This document shows, piece by piece, positions 10,091-21,673 of a stretch of 64,000 nt of DNA. The notes under the pieces were generated by a model. The model was not told where the DNA came from, did no database searches, and saw only the letters and a program-made list of their open reading frames with translations. Within the stretch, counting starts at the first letter, position 1, and every line of letters begins with the position of its first letter. The stretch spans positions 1,178,001-1,242,000 of the forward strand of contig RQOL01000876.1 in the NCBI GenBank assembly GCA_013076295.1, given 5' to 3'. This stretch comes from Sanderia malayensis. Taxonomy: Eukaryota; Cnidaria; Scyphozoa; Semaeostomeae; Pelagiidae. The position numbers and the translations under genes are program-made.

Positions 10091-13000
10091 TAATTTTGTG
10101 CATATATATTTTGTGGAGAAGAGCAGGGTGACGAAGGCTATGGACAAGAATGTGTCTGTAAACACTGTGACACAAAAGGGAATGTCTTTAACGCATACGT
10201 TATATTATTGTGATTTGATAAGAAACAATTGGGATTTTCAATTAGGACTTTGAAAGTGGTTACTACATATTTACTCATATTACCAAAGGGAGGTAGAGAA
10301 AATTGCAGCAAGGAAAGCGATGACAAGGAAAAGAAGATGCCAGTAAACACACAAAAGCGTATCTGGGATTGGACAAAAACACCTATCAACAAGCATCAAG
10401 CCCCATGAAGAAAATGAAAAGTCAAGAAATAAAAAAATCCCACCAGAAGAAATATAACTGCCTTCAGTGCCTCGACCTTGCACTTCAAGGAAAAAGTGAA
10501 GGAAAGGTGCACAGCCATTTGCAGAATTTATAGCTCAAGCATTAACCGACATAATTCAAGATGGCATCGCCCCCCCTCCCCCAGAGTGAAGAATGCACAT
10601 TTGTGCCATCAGACGCAGCTGAAATACTTGAAATGCGTAAGAAGTATGGAAAATCGAAGCACCGGTCTGCAAAGGACGTTGTTATACCTGCTATTGAAAA
10701 TAAAATGCTGAAAACAATAAAATTCCGAGAGGAGATAGCTTTGAAGGAGAAAACAGACAACCCCAATGAATCGGCAATGGATACTGACGTTTCAAATGAA
10801 GACAATGCACCAGAAATCGAGCCTCTGGAGCCACCTGATTCGCATGATGGACAATTGGGCCAACAATCTGCTCAGTCAACCTTAATAAAGCTCAAGAAAA
10901 GCTCCACTGACGATAAGAGCATCTTTGTGTTGGTAGATACCCCCGTGACATTGTATCCCGTGACTTTATTTGTTTTATTATGTAATCTCTTTATATTATT
11001 GTGTTTTGTTAATTTAATTCATTCTGTTAGAGTTCTTATATTGAGAAGACCAAAAGAAGTATTCTCTACTATTCTCGAGTTTCGACTACGGTCACATTTG
11101 GAAACAGTAATGGATGCTATTGCAAATTTGCCACTTAAAGTGGGATGAGATTGGCAGCAAACATACCACAATGACCCAATTAGCATGCGAGGACAGAGAA
11201 ATATCCAAAGCCATTATGACTATAAGAAAAGCAGAAAATATCATGGAATTGACTGAAGCAACAAAATTAATTAAATGGTTTTATGCACAACAGTTGCTTT
11301 CATCAAGTTCAACTGGCACACTTGCAACAGGCATTTCCTTTTCCGGGCGGGAAAATTGGCCTTCTTTTGCAAGGTCGTAACTCCACCCCCAAAAAAGCCT
11401 CCGTGATGCATAAAAAGGCAATGGATCACAACAAGAAGATATCTGAAACCGAAGCAAAGAAATCATCGGCAATTACAAATATATTTCGATGCGGTATAAT
11501 TGATGTGCAACTTGGAGCTGCTGGAAGACATGTTTTGTTTCTGGCACAGTGTGGTGTTAATGTTGGCAACATTGGTCACAGTCGCAAGCATTTCAATGAT
11601 ATTTTATATCGTCTTGAGAAAAAAGCGAAAAAGAAAATAACTGACTGACTCAATCGTCCATTGCCATCAACAACCCTACCACCACATTTCTGGGCCACAG
11701 TGGACAAAGGTACCCCGGCTTGGACCACAAATCAAGCTACCATTATTGTTGCATGCGATGAAAATGGTATACCATCTCCAATACCAGTTGAATCATCTCA
11801 ATATATGCAGATTTTGAGACAGCTTCATATGAATGCCTTGCAGAGCTCTTGATAAATGCCATTAAAGACTTTTTCAAGTGATGTGCTGTCAAGATTGTGT
11901 GGTGTAGCTGCAGATGATCCATATCAAGCAACTGGTTTCCGCACAAAAATCATGCAAGAAATGGGGTTGGGTAAAGAATCTGAAAATCATCTGAATTTAC
12001 CAGTCACTTGGGATGCTGCTCATCTGTTAAACCTTGCGGTGCTTGATGTGAAAGTAATAATTGGTAATTCAAAATCTGATAGCGGAAAGCATTTTCAAAG
12101 CTTGTTAAGCGCTGCAATGTTTTCAACACGGTTATGGCAAATGGGAAAGGATTTGCTTTTCTGCAACTTGTGGATCCTGCAGCAAGAAGATCTGTTTCCT
12201 GTGCAACCCAGAGGTTTACAAGCTCCTCCTATAACCTATGGTTGAAGATAGCTAACAGCTTTGGAACATACTGGAAAGCATTCGATATATTGCACCCAAA
12301 TCGTGATGAGGACGAAGAATACCAATAGTTGATTGGTGGGACAGGTTTTGTTTCGGATTTGCTAGCCTTTCTTGATACCATGAAGCCAATAGTGGATCTT
12401 CAGCTTCGTGTTCAGTCTTTGGATGCACCACTTTGGAAACTGAAGCTTTGGTGTCCAAGAGTCAAGCGAGAGATGGAGAAAATGAGTAGTGGGGAGCCTG
12501 GTTCCTTTCCAAGACTGAAAAATGTTACGAAAAAACTGAAACCTGGCAATTTTTACAATGGAGTTACGCTTTTTCCAGGCTGGCTTATCACAGAATCTCC
12601 AACTGGGGGTCTCAAAGATAAAAAGATATATTCTTGGAGCTTGAGAGACGACGAGGAAATAGAGCAAAATCATGCAAATTTAGCAAGAGATTTGATGATC
12701 TCCGTTTCAGAAAGGATTGAGCCTGTGATCTCGAATGAGGTCTTTGCACCATTAGAAGTCTTTGATGCCCAATATTAGTAAATCTTCACTGTGGCAAAAG
12801 CGTTTTAGAGGGTGTCAGGCTTGAAGTCTCTGATGGTGATCATGATTCATACGGAATTGAAAACTGTAAGAAATCATGAGAATGGCATCAAAGATGAAGC
12901 ATATCAAAGAATCCGGAATAGATTTTGGCCCAAGGCTGGCACACAGGTACACGAGAGCCTCAAAACAAGCAGTGTCGGATGGAACCTGGAAGCAACTTTG

Positions 13001-13223
13001 GCCAGAATGGTTCCTGGATGAAAAGAATGTCCCACGAAAGCAGAGAGATGCCACATTAGTAGAGTTCATCAGCACTGAAACAAAAGCTGCAACTCTGTTT
13101 GATGCAGCTTTTAAAATGTCATTTAGCGATGGCGCTGTGGAAACTGTACGTTTATCAAAATATGAAGATATTAGGGTCTACCGGGGTAAGTTGGGTAGCC
13201 GTGAATATCATTTGCGATTCTAG
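10020..13223 (+). pseudogene. Broken transposase-like gene (zinc module, possible hAT relation)
   Basis: A run of collinear plus-strand fragments in shifting frames: a Cys/His module near 10025-10170, SEECTFVPSDAAEILEMRKKYG at 10590, KKASVMHKKAMDHNKK at 11393, FWATVDKGTPAWTTNQAT at 11688, LPVTWDAAHLLNLAVLDVK at 11998, GTGFVSDLLAFLDTMKPIVD at 12339 and a C-terminal piece ending at 13223. At least four frame changes and several stops separate them. The WDAAHLLNL block resembles the CxxHxxNL signature inside hAT-type transposases, but I cannot confirm the superfamily. An intron-like AT-rich stretch (10940-11030) interrupts it. No intact product is possible. Confidence 0.5.
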
Positions 13224-13837
13224 TATCGTTTTTCTGCTATTTATTTACTCTTGAGTGAAATATAACAAGTTTATCGAGTCGGGGTAAGATGTTCACGTTC
13301 AGCCATTTTTTGTAGGCCTAAAAATGCCAAGGGTAGGGTGTAAATTCCCAAGCGTGAAAAGAAATATACCGAAGATGACCCATTAGAAGCTGCTGCCGAA
13401 ATAAATCAAAGGAACCTTGAGGTGACTCGCGACAGATGGCTTTTATTTCACTGTATTATCCAGAAAGTGAAGAAAGTAATATTAAATTAAAGGGCTTATG
13501 CAGCCTGAATTGACATATCGAGTTTTTTACGGAGATGGAGAGAAAAAGATCTGAGTATCACTATGAACCTATTTTGAGTGTTTTCTGACGAGTATAAGTA
13601 TATTTTTTCCAAGCTCAAACACAGCCAGGTCTGCGCGATATTTTCCTCACATTATGAGTCAATTCTCGTTGCTTTCAATTAAAAACAGAAATTTTAACAA
13701 ATTTTGAAAAAAATAAATCTTTCAAGATTTTGATTCAGTGTGACGTCAGAATGAGCCGAGCTATTGTTCTTCAACTATTGTTCTCTGAGGAAGAGCTGCC
13801 CGGCCTGTGTTGAAACAGTGTCTGGCTAAAATCTTTT

Positions 13838-14110
13838 CAAAATGTCGGATTGCGAAAATAGTAGTTCAAAACAAATTCCTCTGACAACGAAGGACGAAGT
13901 CTTCCTGAGGATAGCGAAGAAGACGAAGACTATTCAGTAGTCAGTTCGTATAGTCGAAACTCGCACGAAGGAGAACCTCTTGCAAGAAGACCCAGAGCTG
14001 GGAACGGCAGTGATGATAAAGAATCGGGTTGTGAAGGCCTACCTATCTCTGAAAGAGCTGGATGCCCGTTTTGAAAATAAAACTTATGTTGATAATTGGT
14101 TAGTTCATTT
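13838..14110 (+). pseudogene. Fragment resembling the P2X7-C-terminal-like cassette gene
   Basis: Starts ATG TCG GAT TGC (MSDCENSSSK). After a frame change it reads an acidic Ser-rich segment (SLPEDSEEDEDYSVVSSYSR) and then LDARFENKTYVDNW. This order of acidic N-terminus and xLDARFENK is what I recall from the abundant P2X7-intracellular-domain-like genes of corals and anemones; only the first portion is present. It lies between two parts of the pogo-like gene, so it probably inserted there. Confidence 0.35.
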
Positions 14111-14696
14111 GTTATTTAATAAATTATTGGCAACTGTTAAACATTAATTCTATGGAATCATATGAGTTTTGTTCATTGTACTGTTTTGTCTTCAGTTGTT
14201 ACGGTCCAATCCAGGTCTTTAGAAGAGTTTCGTCTTGCGAGACTTATGGAAAGAGACGAATTTAGTGTTGGCGCAGCAAATTCAAAAAACATTTGTTTTG
14301 AGACCACTCAAGCAAACATTTTGACTCTAGTTTTCGATCTTGTTTCATCAAGTTAAAAAACTATCATTTTCCAAAACAAAAATGAATTACTATAATTGTT
14401 GTATTAGTTGCATACGCATACGGCTAGAAAACTTTCTTCTTTTCACCTGATGCTTCCAACAACGAGTCAAAATGCCCCCCCCCCCGCCCCGTGTCCGTGC
14501 GTGATCGTGCTCGTGGTCCCCTTGGCACAGCGTGCCCAGCATCTAGCATGGTACGTCATGTTGTTTGCTATTTCAACAAGTTTACATTTTGTCCAATGAA
14601 AAACTTGCAAAGTGATATCATACTTGGTAGCCTCACTTCAAATCAAAAGTGAACGTTTGAATCTGAGGCACATACCTTATATGGGCAAGTAAAAGT

Positions 14697-14730
14697 CTAC
14701 ACTGACACTGACACAGACACAGACACAACA
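14697..14730 (+). repeat. CTGACA / CAGACA microsatellite
   Basis: The hexamer CACTGA repeats twice, then CACAGA repeats, inside the pogo-like element. Simple sequence with no coding value. Confidence 0.6.
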
Positions 14731-15057
14731 TTTTTCCCCACTCACCAACATCTACTCGCTTGCGCATGCGCGTCGCGAGTCAAAAAGGGTCATGCAGTGC
14801 ATAAAATAGCAAAACAGCTTACCAACAGAAACACTGCGACGTTGGGTTTTTAAGGAGTCGAAGATTTCTTTTGGTGGTGGAAGACGTCCTGTTTTGAACC
14901 AAAATGAAGAAGAACTGATCGTTGTAGGCCTTGAACAGTGTGCCAAAGCAGGTTGGCCTTGTGACAGGGCTGACATCAGAACCATAGTAAAAAAACATAC
15001 CTCGACGGCTTAGGCGAAACTACCAGATTTAAGGACAATATTCCCGGAGAGGATTGG

Positions 15058-15763
15058 TTGGCATCTTTTGCCTCAAGATGGAAAGACAGACTAACCACTA
15101 GAAAACAAAAGATTTTAACTAAAGGTCGGGCAGAAGGGCTTACAAATGATGTTGTGAACACATTTTTCAACCTTGTAGAGAAGGCGCTGAAGGTCAACAA
15201 TATAGAAGACGCTCCTGACTTGGCAGAAAGGCTTCACAACTGTGACGAGGCTGATATTTATAAAAAGGTATTTATACTTAAAGCAGACAAAAATGCCTAT
15301 TTAAAGGCTCCAGGAGCTGGGAAAGCAAGCTATAGTGTTCTGTTCTGTATATCTGCCAATGGAGACTTGTGTCCACTATTTGCTGTCTACAAAAGTAAAT
15401 ACCTGTACCAAAGCTGGACCAAATGGAACAAGCTATGGAGTGGCAAAAAGTGGATGGATGGAGGACACCGTCTTTGAAGACTGGTTTTGTGAAGCACTAT
15501 GTAAAATGGGCTACAGATTTTAGAAAGCCGTGCATACTTTTCCCTGATGGGCATGGAAGTCGTCTTACCTACAAAGTCGTAGAGTCTGCACTTGCGAATA
15601 AAATCATCATGATTTGTTTGCCACCACATACCAGCCATGCACTTCAACCATGTGATGTTGCTCTGTTCCGACCGTTGAAAGTTTGCTGGAAGGATGTATT
15701 GAAGTCCTGGTTTCATGAAACCAGATATCAAAATGTAGACAAGGCAGTATTTCCAACACTTCT
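15058..15763 (+). pseudogene. DDE_1 (pogo/jerky) transposase catalytic region, broken
   Basis: Reads DWLASFASRWKDRL (CENPB-like DNA-binding end) and ILKADKNAYLKAPGAGKASY (start of the DDE fold), then shifts frame at about 15420 through SGWMEDTVFEDWF. It shifts again to KPCILFPDGHGSRLTYKVV and LPPHTSHALQPCDVALFRPL. In the family the second catalytic Asp lies in the DGHxSH-like block, which is partly kept here. A stop follows CKMGYRF. Three frames are needed, so it is inactive. Confidence 0.7.
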
Positions 15764-16505
15764 TTGTTGTCACAAATTATTATTTAGGCCTCTCACTTTT
15801 CATTCATTTATTCTTGTCTCTGTTACTCAGTGGGTGCGGGGTTTCCAAAGTGTTGTCCCATTGTTTTCTTAGTTTGTTTACGTTAGTTGCATTATTAAAA
15901 TCACCTAACCCTTCATTTTGTCTGTCAACACCAGCTTGTAGTTTTACGTATGTCTGTAACTAACTTTAGATTCTGTTCGTGTATAAATTCGTGATGTAAT
16001 TCAGTAGAGTGGAGAATCGATCATGGGTTAAGATGAAAGTGACCAGAAGTGCACAAAGACAGTTTTTCTGTTCTCGAAGCACTTTTGGGGCCTGTGACAT
16101 TGTAAACTCTGGGTAAAAATAAAGCCCAGTAATGCAGTGGCTGGGTTTTCAGGCAGTGGGCTCCATCCCCTAAATAGGAGTAGAGTACAGCCAAGAATTG
16201 TGTTGTTGCAAGAGCAACCACAACAGAGCACTGCCCCAGATACTCAGAGAAAACTTTTGAGAGAGGCCATAATATCGGCAATTACACCGTCACCATCAGA
16301 ACAGACAAAGAATGCAATGATGAATTCAAAAAAGAAGAGAAAACGAGTGCAGGTATAAACAGGTGAAGTGCTCGCAGCGGAAGATGTTTGAAAGACTGAA
16401 AGAAGAATAGTCTACAAGAGTACAGAAGAAAAAAAGAGGGAAACCAATAACACAGCTGGTCGATCCAGTTTTCAAATAATTGAAAGCTCTTGTAAGACAA
16501 AAACA

Positions 16506-16745
16506 GTGAAGCTTCAAAAAGCTTGTGCTACTGAGGAATTTGATGAAGTGTCAGATGAGAACGAGATTATTGCAACAGAGGATGAAGATTCAGTCTCATG
16601 CATTAGCTGTGGAAAACTTTATGGAGAAGAGTCAATCAAGTATAGACCTCGCTGGGTTTCTTGTGATTTATGTACAGTTTGGACATGCGTTCATTGTCTT
16701 CGGGAAGATTTTGAACTGTCTCAAGACTATTTTTGTATGGAATGA
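16506..16745 (+). pseudogene. C-terminal zinc finger of the pogo-like transposase
   Basis: An 80-codon frame, acidic first (EVSDENEIIATEDEDSVSC), then Cys pairs in CISCGKLYG, CDLCTVWTCVHC and YFC. This is the PHD-like C4 plus HC3 pattern often found at the end of jerky/tigger-like transposases. It follows the AGFSGSGLHPLN block and so belongs to the same decayed gene. Confidence 0.5.
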
Positions 16746-16889
16746 AGTGACTACATGGACATATTTTCGCTAACATTTTACATATCATGCCTCTTTAACA
16801 TCTGTTTTATGTTAAGGAACTGATTCCATTGCCAAAAAATTTTGCAATTTTTTTACCCATTCACTCTACTGAGCCTGGGTATGATGTTG

Positions 16890-16919
16890 CCCATCTTACC
16901 CGTTCCGAGGTAAGATGGG
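16890..16919. repeat. 11-bp inverted repeat at the junction of two pogo-like elements
   Basis: CCCATCTTACC (16890-16900) faces GGTAAGATGGG (16909-16919) across 8 nt. I read it as the right end of the first pogo-like element next to the left end of the second. Confidence 0.5.
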
Positions 16920-18000
16920 TTAAGGATTGAGGCGCGTTGAGCGCAAAGTTGAGCATTCAAACCAGGCGATAAGTTTAATGTTTTGCTGTAATGCAAGTGG
17001 CATTTTACTGCTATCAAAAGTAGTTTATAAGTCCATGCATATTTATGAAAATTGGACAAAAGGTGGTCCTAATGGCACTGTTTATGATAGCTCCAAGAGT
17101 GGCTGGATTGATGGAAACCTGTTCACAAAGTCGTTCTTCATGGTATTCCTTCCGTTTGCGAGCAAAAAGGAAGAAAAAAAGATAATGATAGGGGATAATC
17201 TTGCTTCACATTTTCCAAGCAAGTGATTGAAGCATGTGTCTCAAATGACATAGTATTTGCCACACTTCCTCCAAATTCAAAACATCTTTGTCGGACCCTT
17301 AATGTTGCTGTTTTTGGGCCAGCAAAAAAGGCTTGGAAGGAAATCATTGGAACGTGGAGAAAAGAAAGCAGGGTCAAAAGGAACAATTCCAAAGGAATGA
17401 TTCCACAGGGAACAATTCCACAGGGAACAAGTCCACAGGGAACAAGTCCACAGGGAACAAGTCCACAGGGAACAAGTCCACAGGGAACAAGTCCACAGGG
17501 AACAAGTCCACAGGGAACAAGTCCACAGGGAACAATTCCCTATGATGCTGTCAAGACTTATTAACAAAATAAAGACAGACAACATCATTGCAGGTTTTAG
17601 AGCGACAGGAACTTACCCTATTGACCAATCGAAAAGAATGCCGTATGAGAACAAAGATCCTGGTGGTTCAGGTACACGAGAGGTATTATGTGAGTCAATG
17701 ATGACAGTCCTAAAAGAGCACTGCGGGTTTGGAACACCACTGAACACAACGCAGAAACGAGAAAGGCACATTGAGCAAGGAAGAGCCATCACAGATGTGC
17801 CGGAATGCACGAGAGAAAATGTCTTTGTTGGCCTGAAAGTAGTTGGCACACAGGCAGAAAAAAATACATTTGTCAGACGGTTCACCGGATTCCAGATTCC
17901 GGATTTTTCCATGAACAGTTACGGAAAAATCCACTTAGAGAACGTGATGAATGCTGCAAAGATTCCTCAAGAAGAGCAGACTGTGATCAAGCAGGAATAA
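16909..18000 (+). pseudogene. Second pogo/jerky-like transposase remnant
   Basis: Three frames carry DDE_1 sequence: FCCNASGILLLSKVVYKSMH and NWTKGGPNGTVYDSSKSGWI (16980-17120), MIGDNLASHF (17187-17216), CVSNDIVFATLPPNSKHLC with NVAVFGPAKKAWKEIIGTWR (17232-17360), and LLSRLINKIKTDNIIAGFRA (17545-17604) to a stop at 18000. MIGDNLASHF is the second catalytic block of the family. A minisatellite at 17381-17540 interrupts the gene and the frame differs on its two sides. A frameshift at about 17220 separates DNLASHF from what follows. Not functional. It is a different subfamily from the transposase just upstream. Confidence 0.7.
17381..17540 (+). repeat. 15-bp minisatellite inside a transposase pseudogene
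   Basis: Seven exact copies of GGAACAAGTCCACAG at 17423-17527, flanked by variant units ending or starting AACAATTCC. At 15 bp it stays in frame and codes repeated GTSPQ. The starting unit looks like local transposase sequence (AGGAACAATTCCAAAGG) that expanded. Confidence 0.9.
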
Positions 18001-18183
18001 CAGTAATTTAAAATACGTTTTATCAAGGTTGCAGAGGGGCGTTGTAACAACATTCTAATTTCACAGAATGAAAGTCACCTGTTTCAACTGCATGAATGTT
18101 CACTTTCCTGTGGTGTCACGTCGTGACAGCATACTGAGTGCAAAGACTACAACAAGGTAGTTTCACTGGGGAAAGTAATCACC

Positions 18184-18495
18184 TTGAAATGTTTGCATCT
18201 TTTTACCAAATTTGAAGATTTGTTCACTGGTATTGAGGACTTTCTTCACCTTTTCCTAAGATGTTCTGTAAAAAGTCATGCTGAAGCAGTAGCCGAATCC
18301 ATGGATAATTATATTGATTATTGTGAAGAACGCTTAGTACTGATAAATTTAACTTTTCTGTATTTTGTGGTAATTGCACACCCCCACAAAGGCCTACTCC
18401 CAGTTAACAGGCTCTTGGGCACGGTGCCGCTGCGCAGTAAATTAGGGAGTCTGGTAACGACCCATGGTGTCTGGTCCGCGTGGTCGATGTTATAA
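18184..18495 (+). pseudogene. Unclassified transposon-derived fragment
   Basis: The open frame carries FEDLFTGIEDFLHLFLRCSVK and SHAEAVAESMDNYIDYCEER, which I recall as a conserved stretch of cnidarian transposon-like genes (family name not certain). The remainder is not recognisable. It sits between the second pogo remnant and gypsy debris. Confidence 0.35.
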
Positions 18496-18539
18496 TTCTA
18501 ATATTCGCTTGCTGATATTCTTTGAGAGTTTTTTACAAT

Positions 18540-19560
18540 CAAGTATAGACGAGGTGTCGCCAATGGTGATGCTGATTTTCTGTCGCGCCCACCCAAGGAC
18601 ATTTAACATTTAATGGAACAGTGTATACTGAAGAGATTTCAACAGATGTTATTGATGCAAGCTTACATGCAGTTCAGGAAGACAGTGAAAAGAATTTCAC
18701 TTGGATATCAGCTAAAAGTGCCAACCCAGAGGTGATAAAAGGCTGCCAACCACAGACCGTGACTCCATTAAAAAGCCATTTCACTCAATGAAATTAAGGA
18801 CAGCCAGAAAAATGACCATGCTATCAATAAAGTGATTTATTTCAAGAGAATTGGCCAACGACCAGCAAAGAAAGAACTTGCTAATCAATCAAAAGAGTTT
18901 CGATTTTTGATGTATGAGTGGCACAAGTTGAAACTGGGAGGAGATGGGTTGCTGAGACGGAAAACAAAAGAGCGACATCAGATTGTATTACCAGCAAAGC
19001 TAAGGCACTTAGTGTATCAACATCTTCACGTTGAAATGGGACATCTCGGGACAGAGAGAGTTATTTCTATGGCAAGAGAACGATTTTATTGGCCACATAT
19101 GGCAGCAGATATAAATCATTATGCCAGGAATGTTTGCCCTTGCCTGATGCAGAGAAAACCTCACAAAGTGGAACGTGCTCCGATGCAACACCTGCAAAGC
19201 TCTGCATTTTTCATGTTGTTTGAAAGTTGATCAGCTGTTTTCTTAATCGATCTCTTTGGTCGAACACCCGAAAGTCATGTCAGGCGACATTATCACAGCA
19301 ATAAGAGACGGGGTTTAAACATCGCCACAGTTAGATCAAAAAGTAGAATTCATTGGAATAGTGCCCCGCTACACAAGACAGATGCATTGATTGAATCTGC
19401 TTTAGATCGACACTTTGGGGGAAGATCAAACAGGCCCTTCGTCACAAAGGAAAACAAGTCTATCGTCATTTCCAGAATGAAGAGAAAGAGTTGCAGAGTT
19501 CCGTGGTTTTTGAAAAACTCGCAACTAATGATACTCGATACAGAAAAACTAATTTGAGAT
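18540..19560 (+). pseudogene. Ty3/gypsy pol remnant with integrase zinc-binding domain
   Basis: Near 18565-18600 a degenerate GDADFLSRPPKD marks the end of the RNase H region. The frame 18832-19230 holds the H2C2 integrase zinc-binding motif: HLHVEMGHLGTERVISMARE, then RFYWPHMAADIN and NVCPCLMQRK. The integrase core that should follow is not readable; only an SLWS/NTRKS-like trace remains before the frame decays. Stops and frame changes rule out a functional protein. Confidence 0.65.
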
Positions 19561-19599
19561 TTCGATACAATGACTATCTTAGATAGAATTAATAAATTT

Positions 19600-20820
19600 G
19601 CCTATATAACAAGGCAACAAATAGCAAAAAAAGGACAAAGCAAAGGGCGATACCGGGGGTACCTACACTAACGCTCGCAACGCAAGATATTCATAATACA
19701 TTTGGAAAAACGCACTTCATTTCAACAGTTTCTTTTAAGTTAGTATGTGTGACCTTATTGCAAATGGTCTCCAGTTCTGTAAAATATAGTGCGTATAGGA
19801 TGTTTATATTTACATGAATTCCACAACTGGTTTCTAATTTTAAACAATGCAAAGAGTTAGAAAAAACCCCACTATTATACTTTTATAAAATGAGGAAGGT
19901 CCGACTTACAGAATTGGCAGCCGGAGAAAGGTCTGACCTTTTTCTCGACTCTGCCGTCTGCTTGCTGCTTACAGCGCAAATAATTAGCATTGGCATATTG
20001 CAGATTGCAGAGAGGAATGGGATGACAAAAGCATATGGATCATCTGTGATATATGTAATGCAAAATATCATCTCCAATGTTCTAGCATTGAGTATGAAGC
20101 AAAGGACTATTACGATTTGGACCTTGATACCATGGATTTCTTTTCTGAACTATGCGAATAGGATCTTTTGCTTGAACGTTTTTATATTTACTAATTTATT
20201 GTGTTGTTTAACACATTAATATGGATGATTTGAAAATGTTTCATAAAGCTTGAGGTTTTTAATATGGCATCAATGATATTTGTAAACACAGTTGTGATTA
20301 TGTTAAAAATTCTGAAGTGAACAAAGTCACCCCATTGGTGGGGTACATACATACATACATAAGTTATTTGTTTAAGCAGGTTTAAACTATGGCAGCGTCA
20401 GCTGATGTGGACCTGCTATCTAACTACTACTAATTATTTACAGCTTTAAAATTAAAGTTAAAAGTAGAATAGAAGTAATAAATAAGGTAAAAATAAAATA
20501 AAATAAACAAGGGAATAAATAAATAAACGAATAAAGTAAAGTAAATGTCTTTCAATAATTTCCAGAAAAGAGTTTTAGTAATAGATAAAGGGTGGCTTTG
20601 TTCACTCGTAAGAAGGATGACGCAGGAAGAAGGCAGGATTCATGAGCATTTAAATATAACAATGTTTGACCGCACCAGTTTCAACACGTGGATCAGTCAA
20701 CAATATTCTAACTGAGGGGAGCTATCCACTAATCCTCACATACTGCAAACAGTATCAGTAGGAATCCATGACGACGACGACGACTCCTAAAACATTGAAA
20801 TAGATAAAAGAAACAATTTG
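19600..20820. other. Transposon-rich intergenic DNA with simple repeats
   Basis: No gene is recognised. There is an ACATACATACAT tract at 20345-20360 and an A/T-rich AATAAA-like run at 20485-20530, as often found at LINE tails or simple-repeat seeds. The open frame at 19890-20219 has no domain I know. Confidence 0.4.
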
Positions 20821-21673
20821 CAAACACCAGGGAGACAGCCGGATTTACTGATGAAGAACTGATTCATGTACTTGGTACTGCAGTTACTGGCGAAGAGGAT
20901 CGCCAACAGAAACTACAACAAGCTAGTATGACAAAACCTAAACCATAGAGGTACAGAATGAAAAGTCACTGACAGAAACAAAATCAATCCATAAGTAAGA
21001 AACGGGAAATGGTGCCCAAATGGCTGCCATCCAATCTTTACAGAAAGATATGGCAAATATTAAAGAACGGGTGGGACGCCAAGGATATAACAGGGGTCAA
21101 CAAGGGCAGGTAGAAAGCAGAAAGCCAACAAGATACCTTGGGTGTAATCCATCTAAAGCAAAAGGAGAAGGAAGACATTGTAACCACTGTTTCAAGCGTG
21201 AATCGACTGAGCATAGAGCAGTTGGTTGCAAATCACAGCAAAGAAATTTGGATAGTAAAAGTTCGGGAAACGAGAACCAGCTACATTCAGTGGCTGAGTT
21301 ACAAAAAGGGTCCCAAGTTTATTGCAAAAACTGTTCTAAGAATATAATGAACTCTCCTATTATGCAACGTTCTCAGTGTAAAACTACTAAATACTGCTCT
21401 AAAGCATGTCAAAATGAACACTGGAAAAATTACAAAGCAATATGCGTTGCAATCAAGCAAGCTAAGTCATATTTTAACGATGTATATTTGCAAAAGACAA
21501 TGTACATGAATCACTTAACACATCGAGAGCATAAGAAACTTGTGAGCCTTGTGGGAGACAAATGTTTAATAAACTGTAAGCTGAACAATGTCGACTTTCG
21601 GGCATTATGGGACACTGAAGTCCAAGTTTCCATGGTTTCCACAGGCTGGTTGGAAAGACAGATACCAAACTGA
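20820..21673 (+). pseudogene. Ty3/gypsy gag-protease fragment with MYND-type zinc finger
   Basis: The region 20840-20940 reads FTDEELIHVLGTAVTGEEDR in a broken frame. The 217-codon frame from 21020 then has a basic Gln/Gly-rich segment, a CNHCFKRESTEHRAVGC knuckle (about 54-70) and a MYND-like finger (about 100-142: YCKNCSKN, KYCSKACQNEHW, AIC). It ends with an aspartic protease start (ALWDTEVQVSM, about 194-204). The family protease box is DTG or DSG; here it reads DTE, so the enzyme would be inactive even before the stop at 21671. The frame ends where the protease should continue. Confidence 0.65.

Larger units (their letters stand above)
13281..16901 (+). mobile_element. Decayed pogo/jerky-like DNA transposon
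   Basis: Bounded by GGGGTAAGATG at 13281 and its near reverse complement CCCATCTTACC at 16890-16900. Inside, in order: a psq-type helix-turn-helix remnant (REKKYTEDDPLEAAAEIN at 13358), a foreign cassette (13838-14110), a CENPB-like DNA-binding remnant (14810-15110), and a DDE_1 catalytic region. The catalytic region has PHTSHALQPCDVALFRPLK at about 15626 preceded by FPDGHGSRL, then AGFSGSGLHPLNRSRV at 16138 and a C-terminal Cys-rich finger at 16590-16740. Frameshifts and a 360-bp interruption (about 15770-16130) break the gene. The inverted-end boundaries are my inference. Confidence 0.65.

Noticed and set aside
14470..14520. Poly-C run as a possible G-quadruplex element
   Set aside because: A single C homopolymer beside GTGCGTGATCGTG text; not enough separate runs to propose a quadruplex with confidence.
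17381..17540. CRISPR-like array
   Set aside because: Repeats are contiguous without spacers and the genome is eukaryotic; it is a minisatellite.
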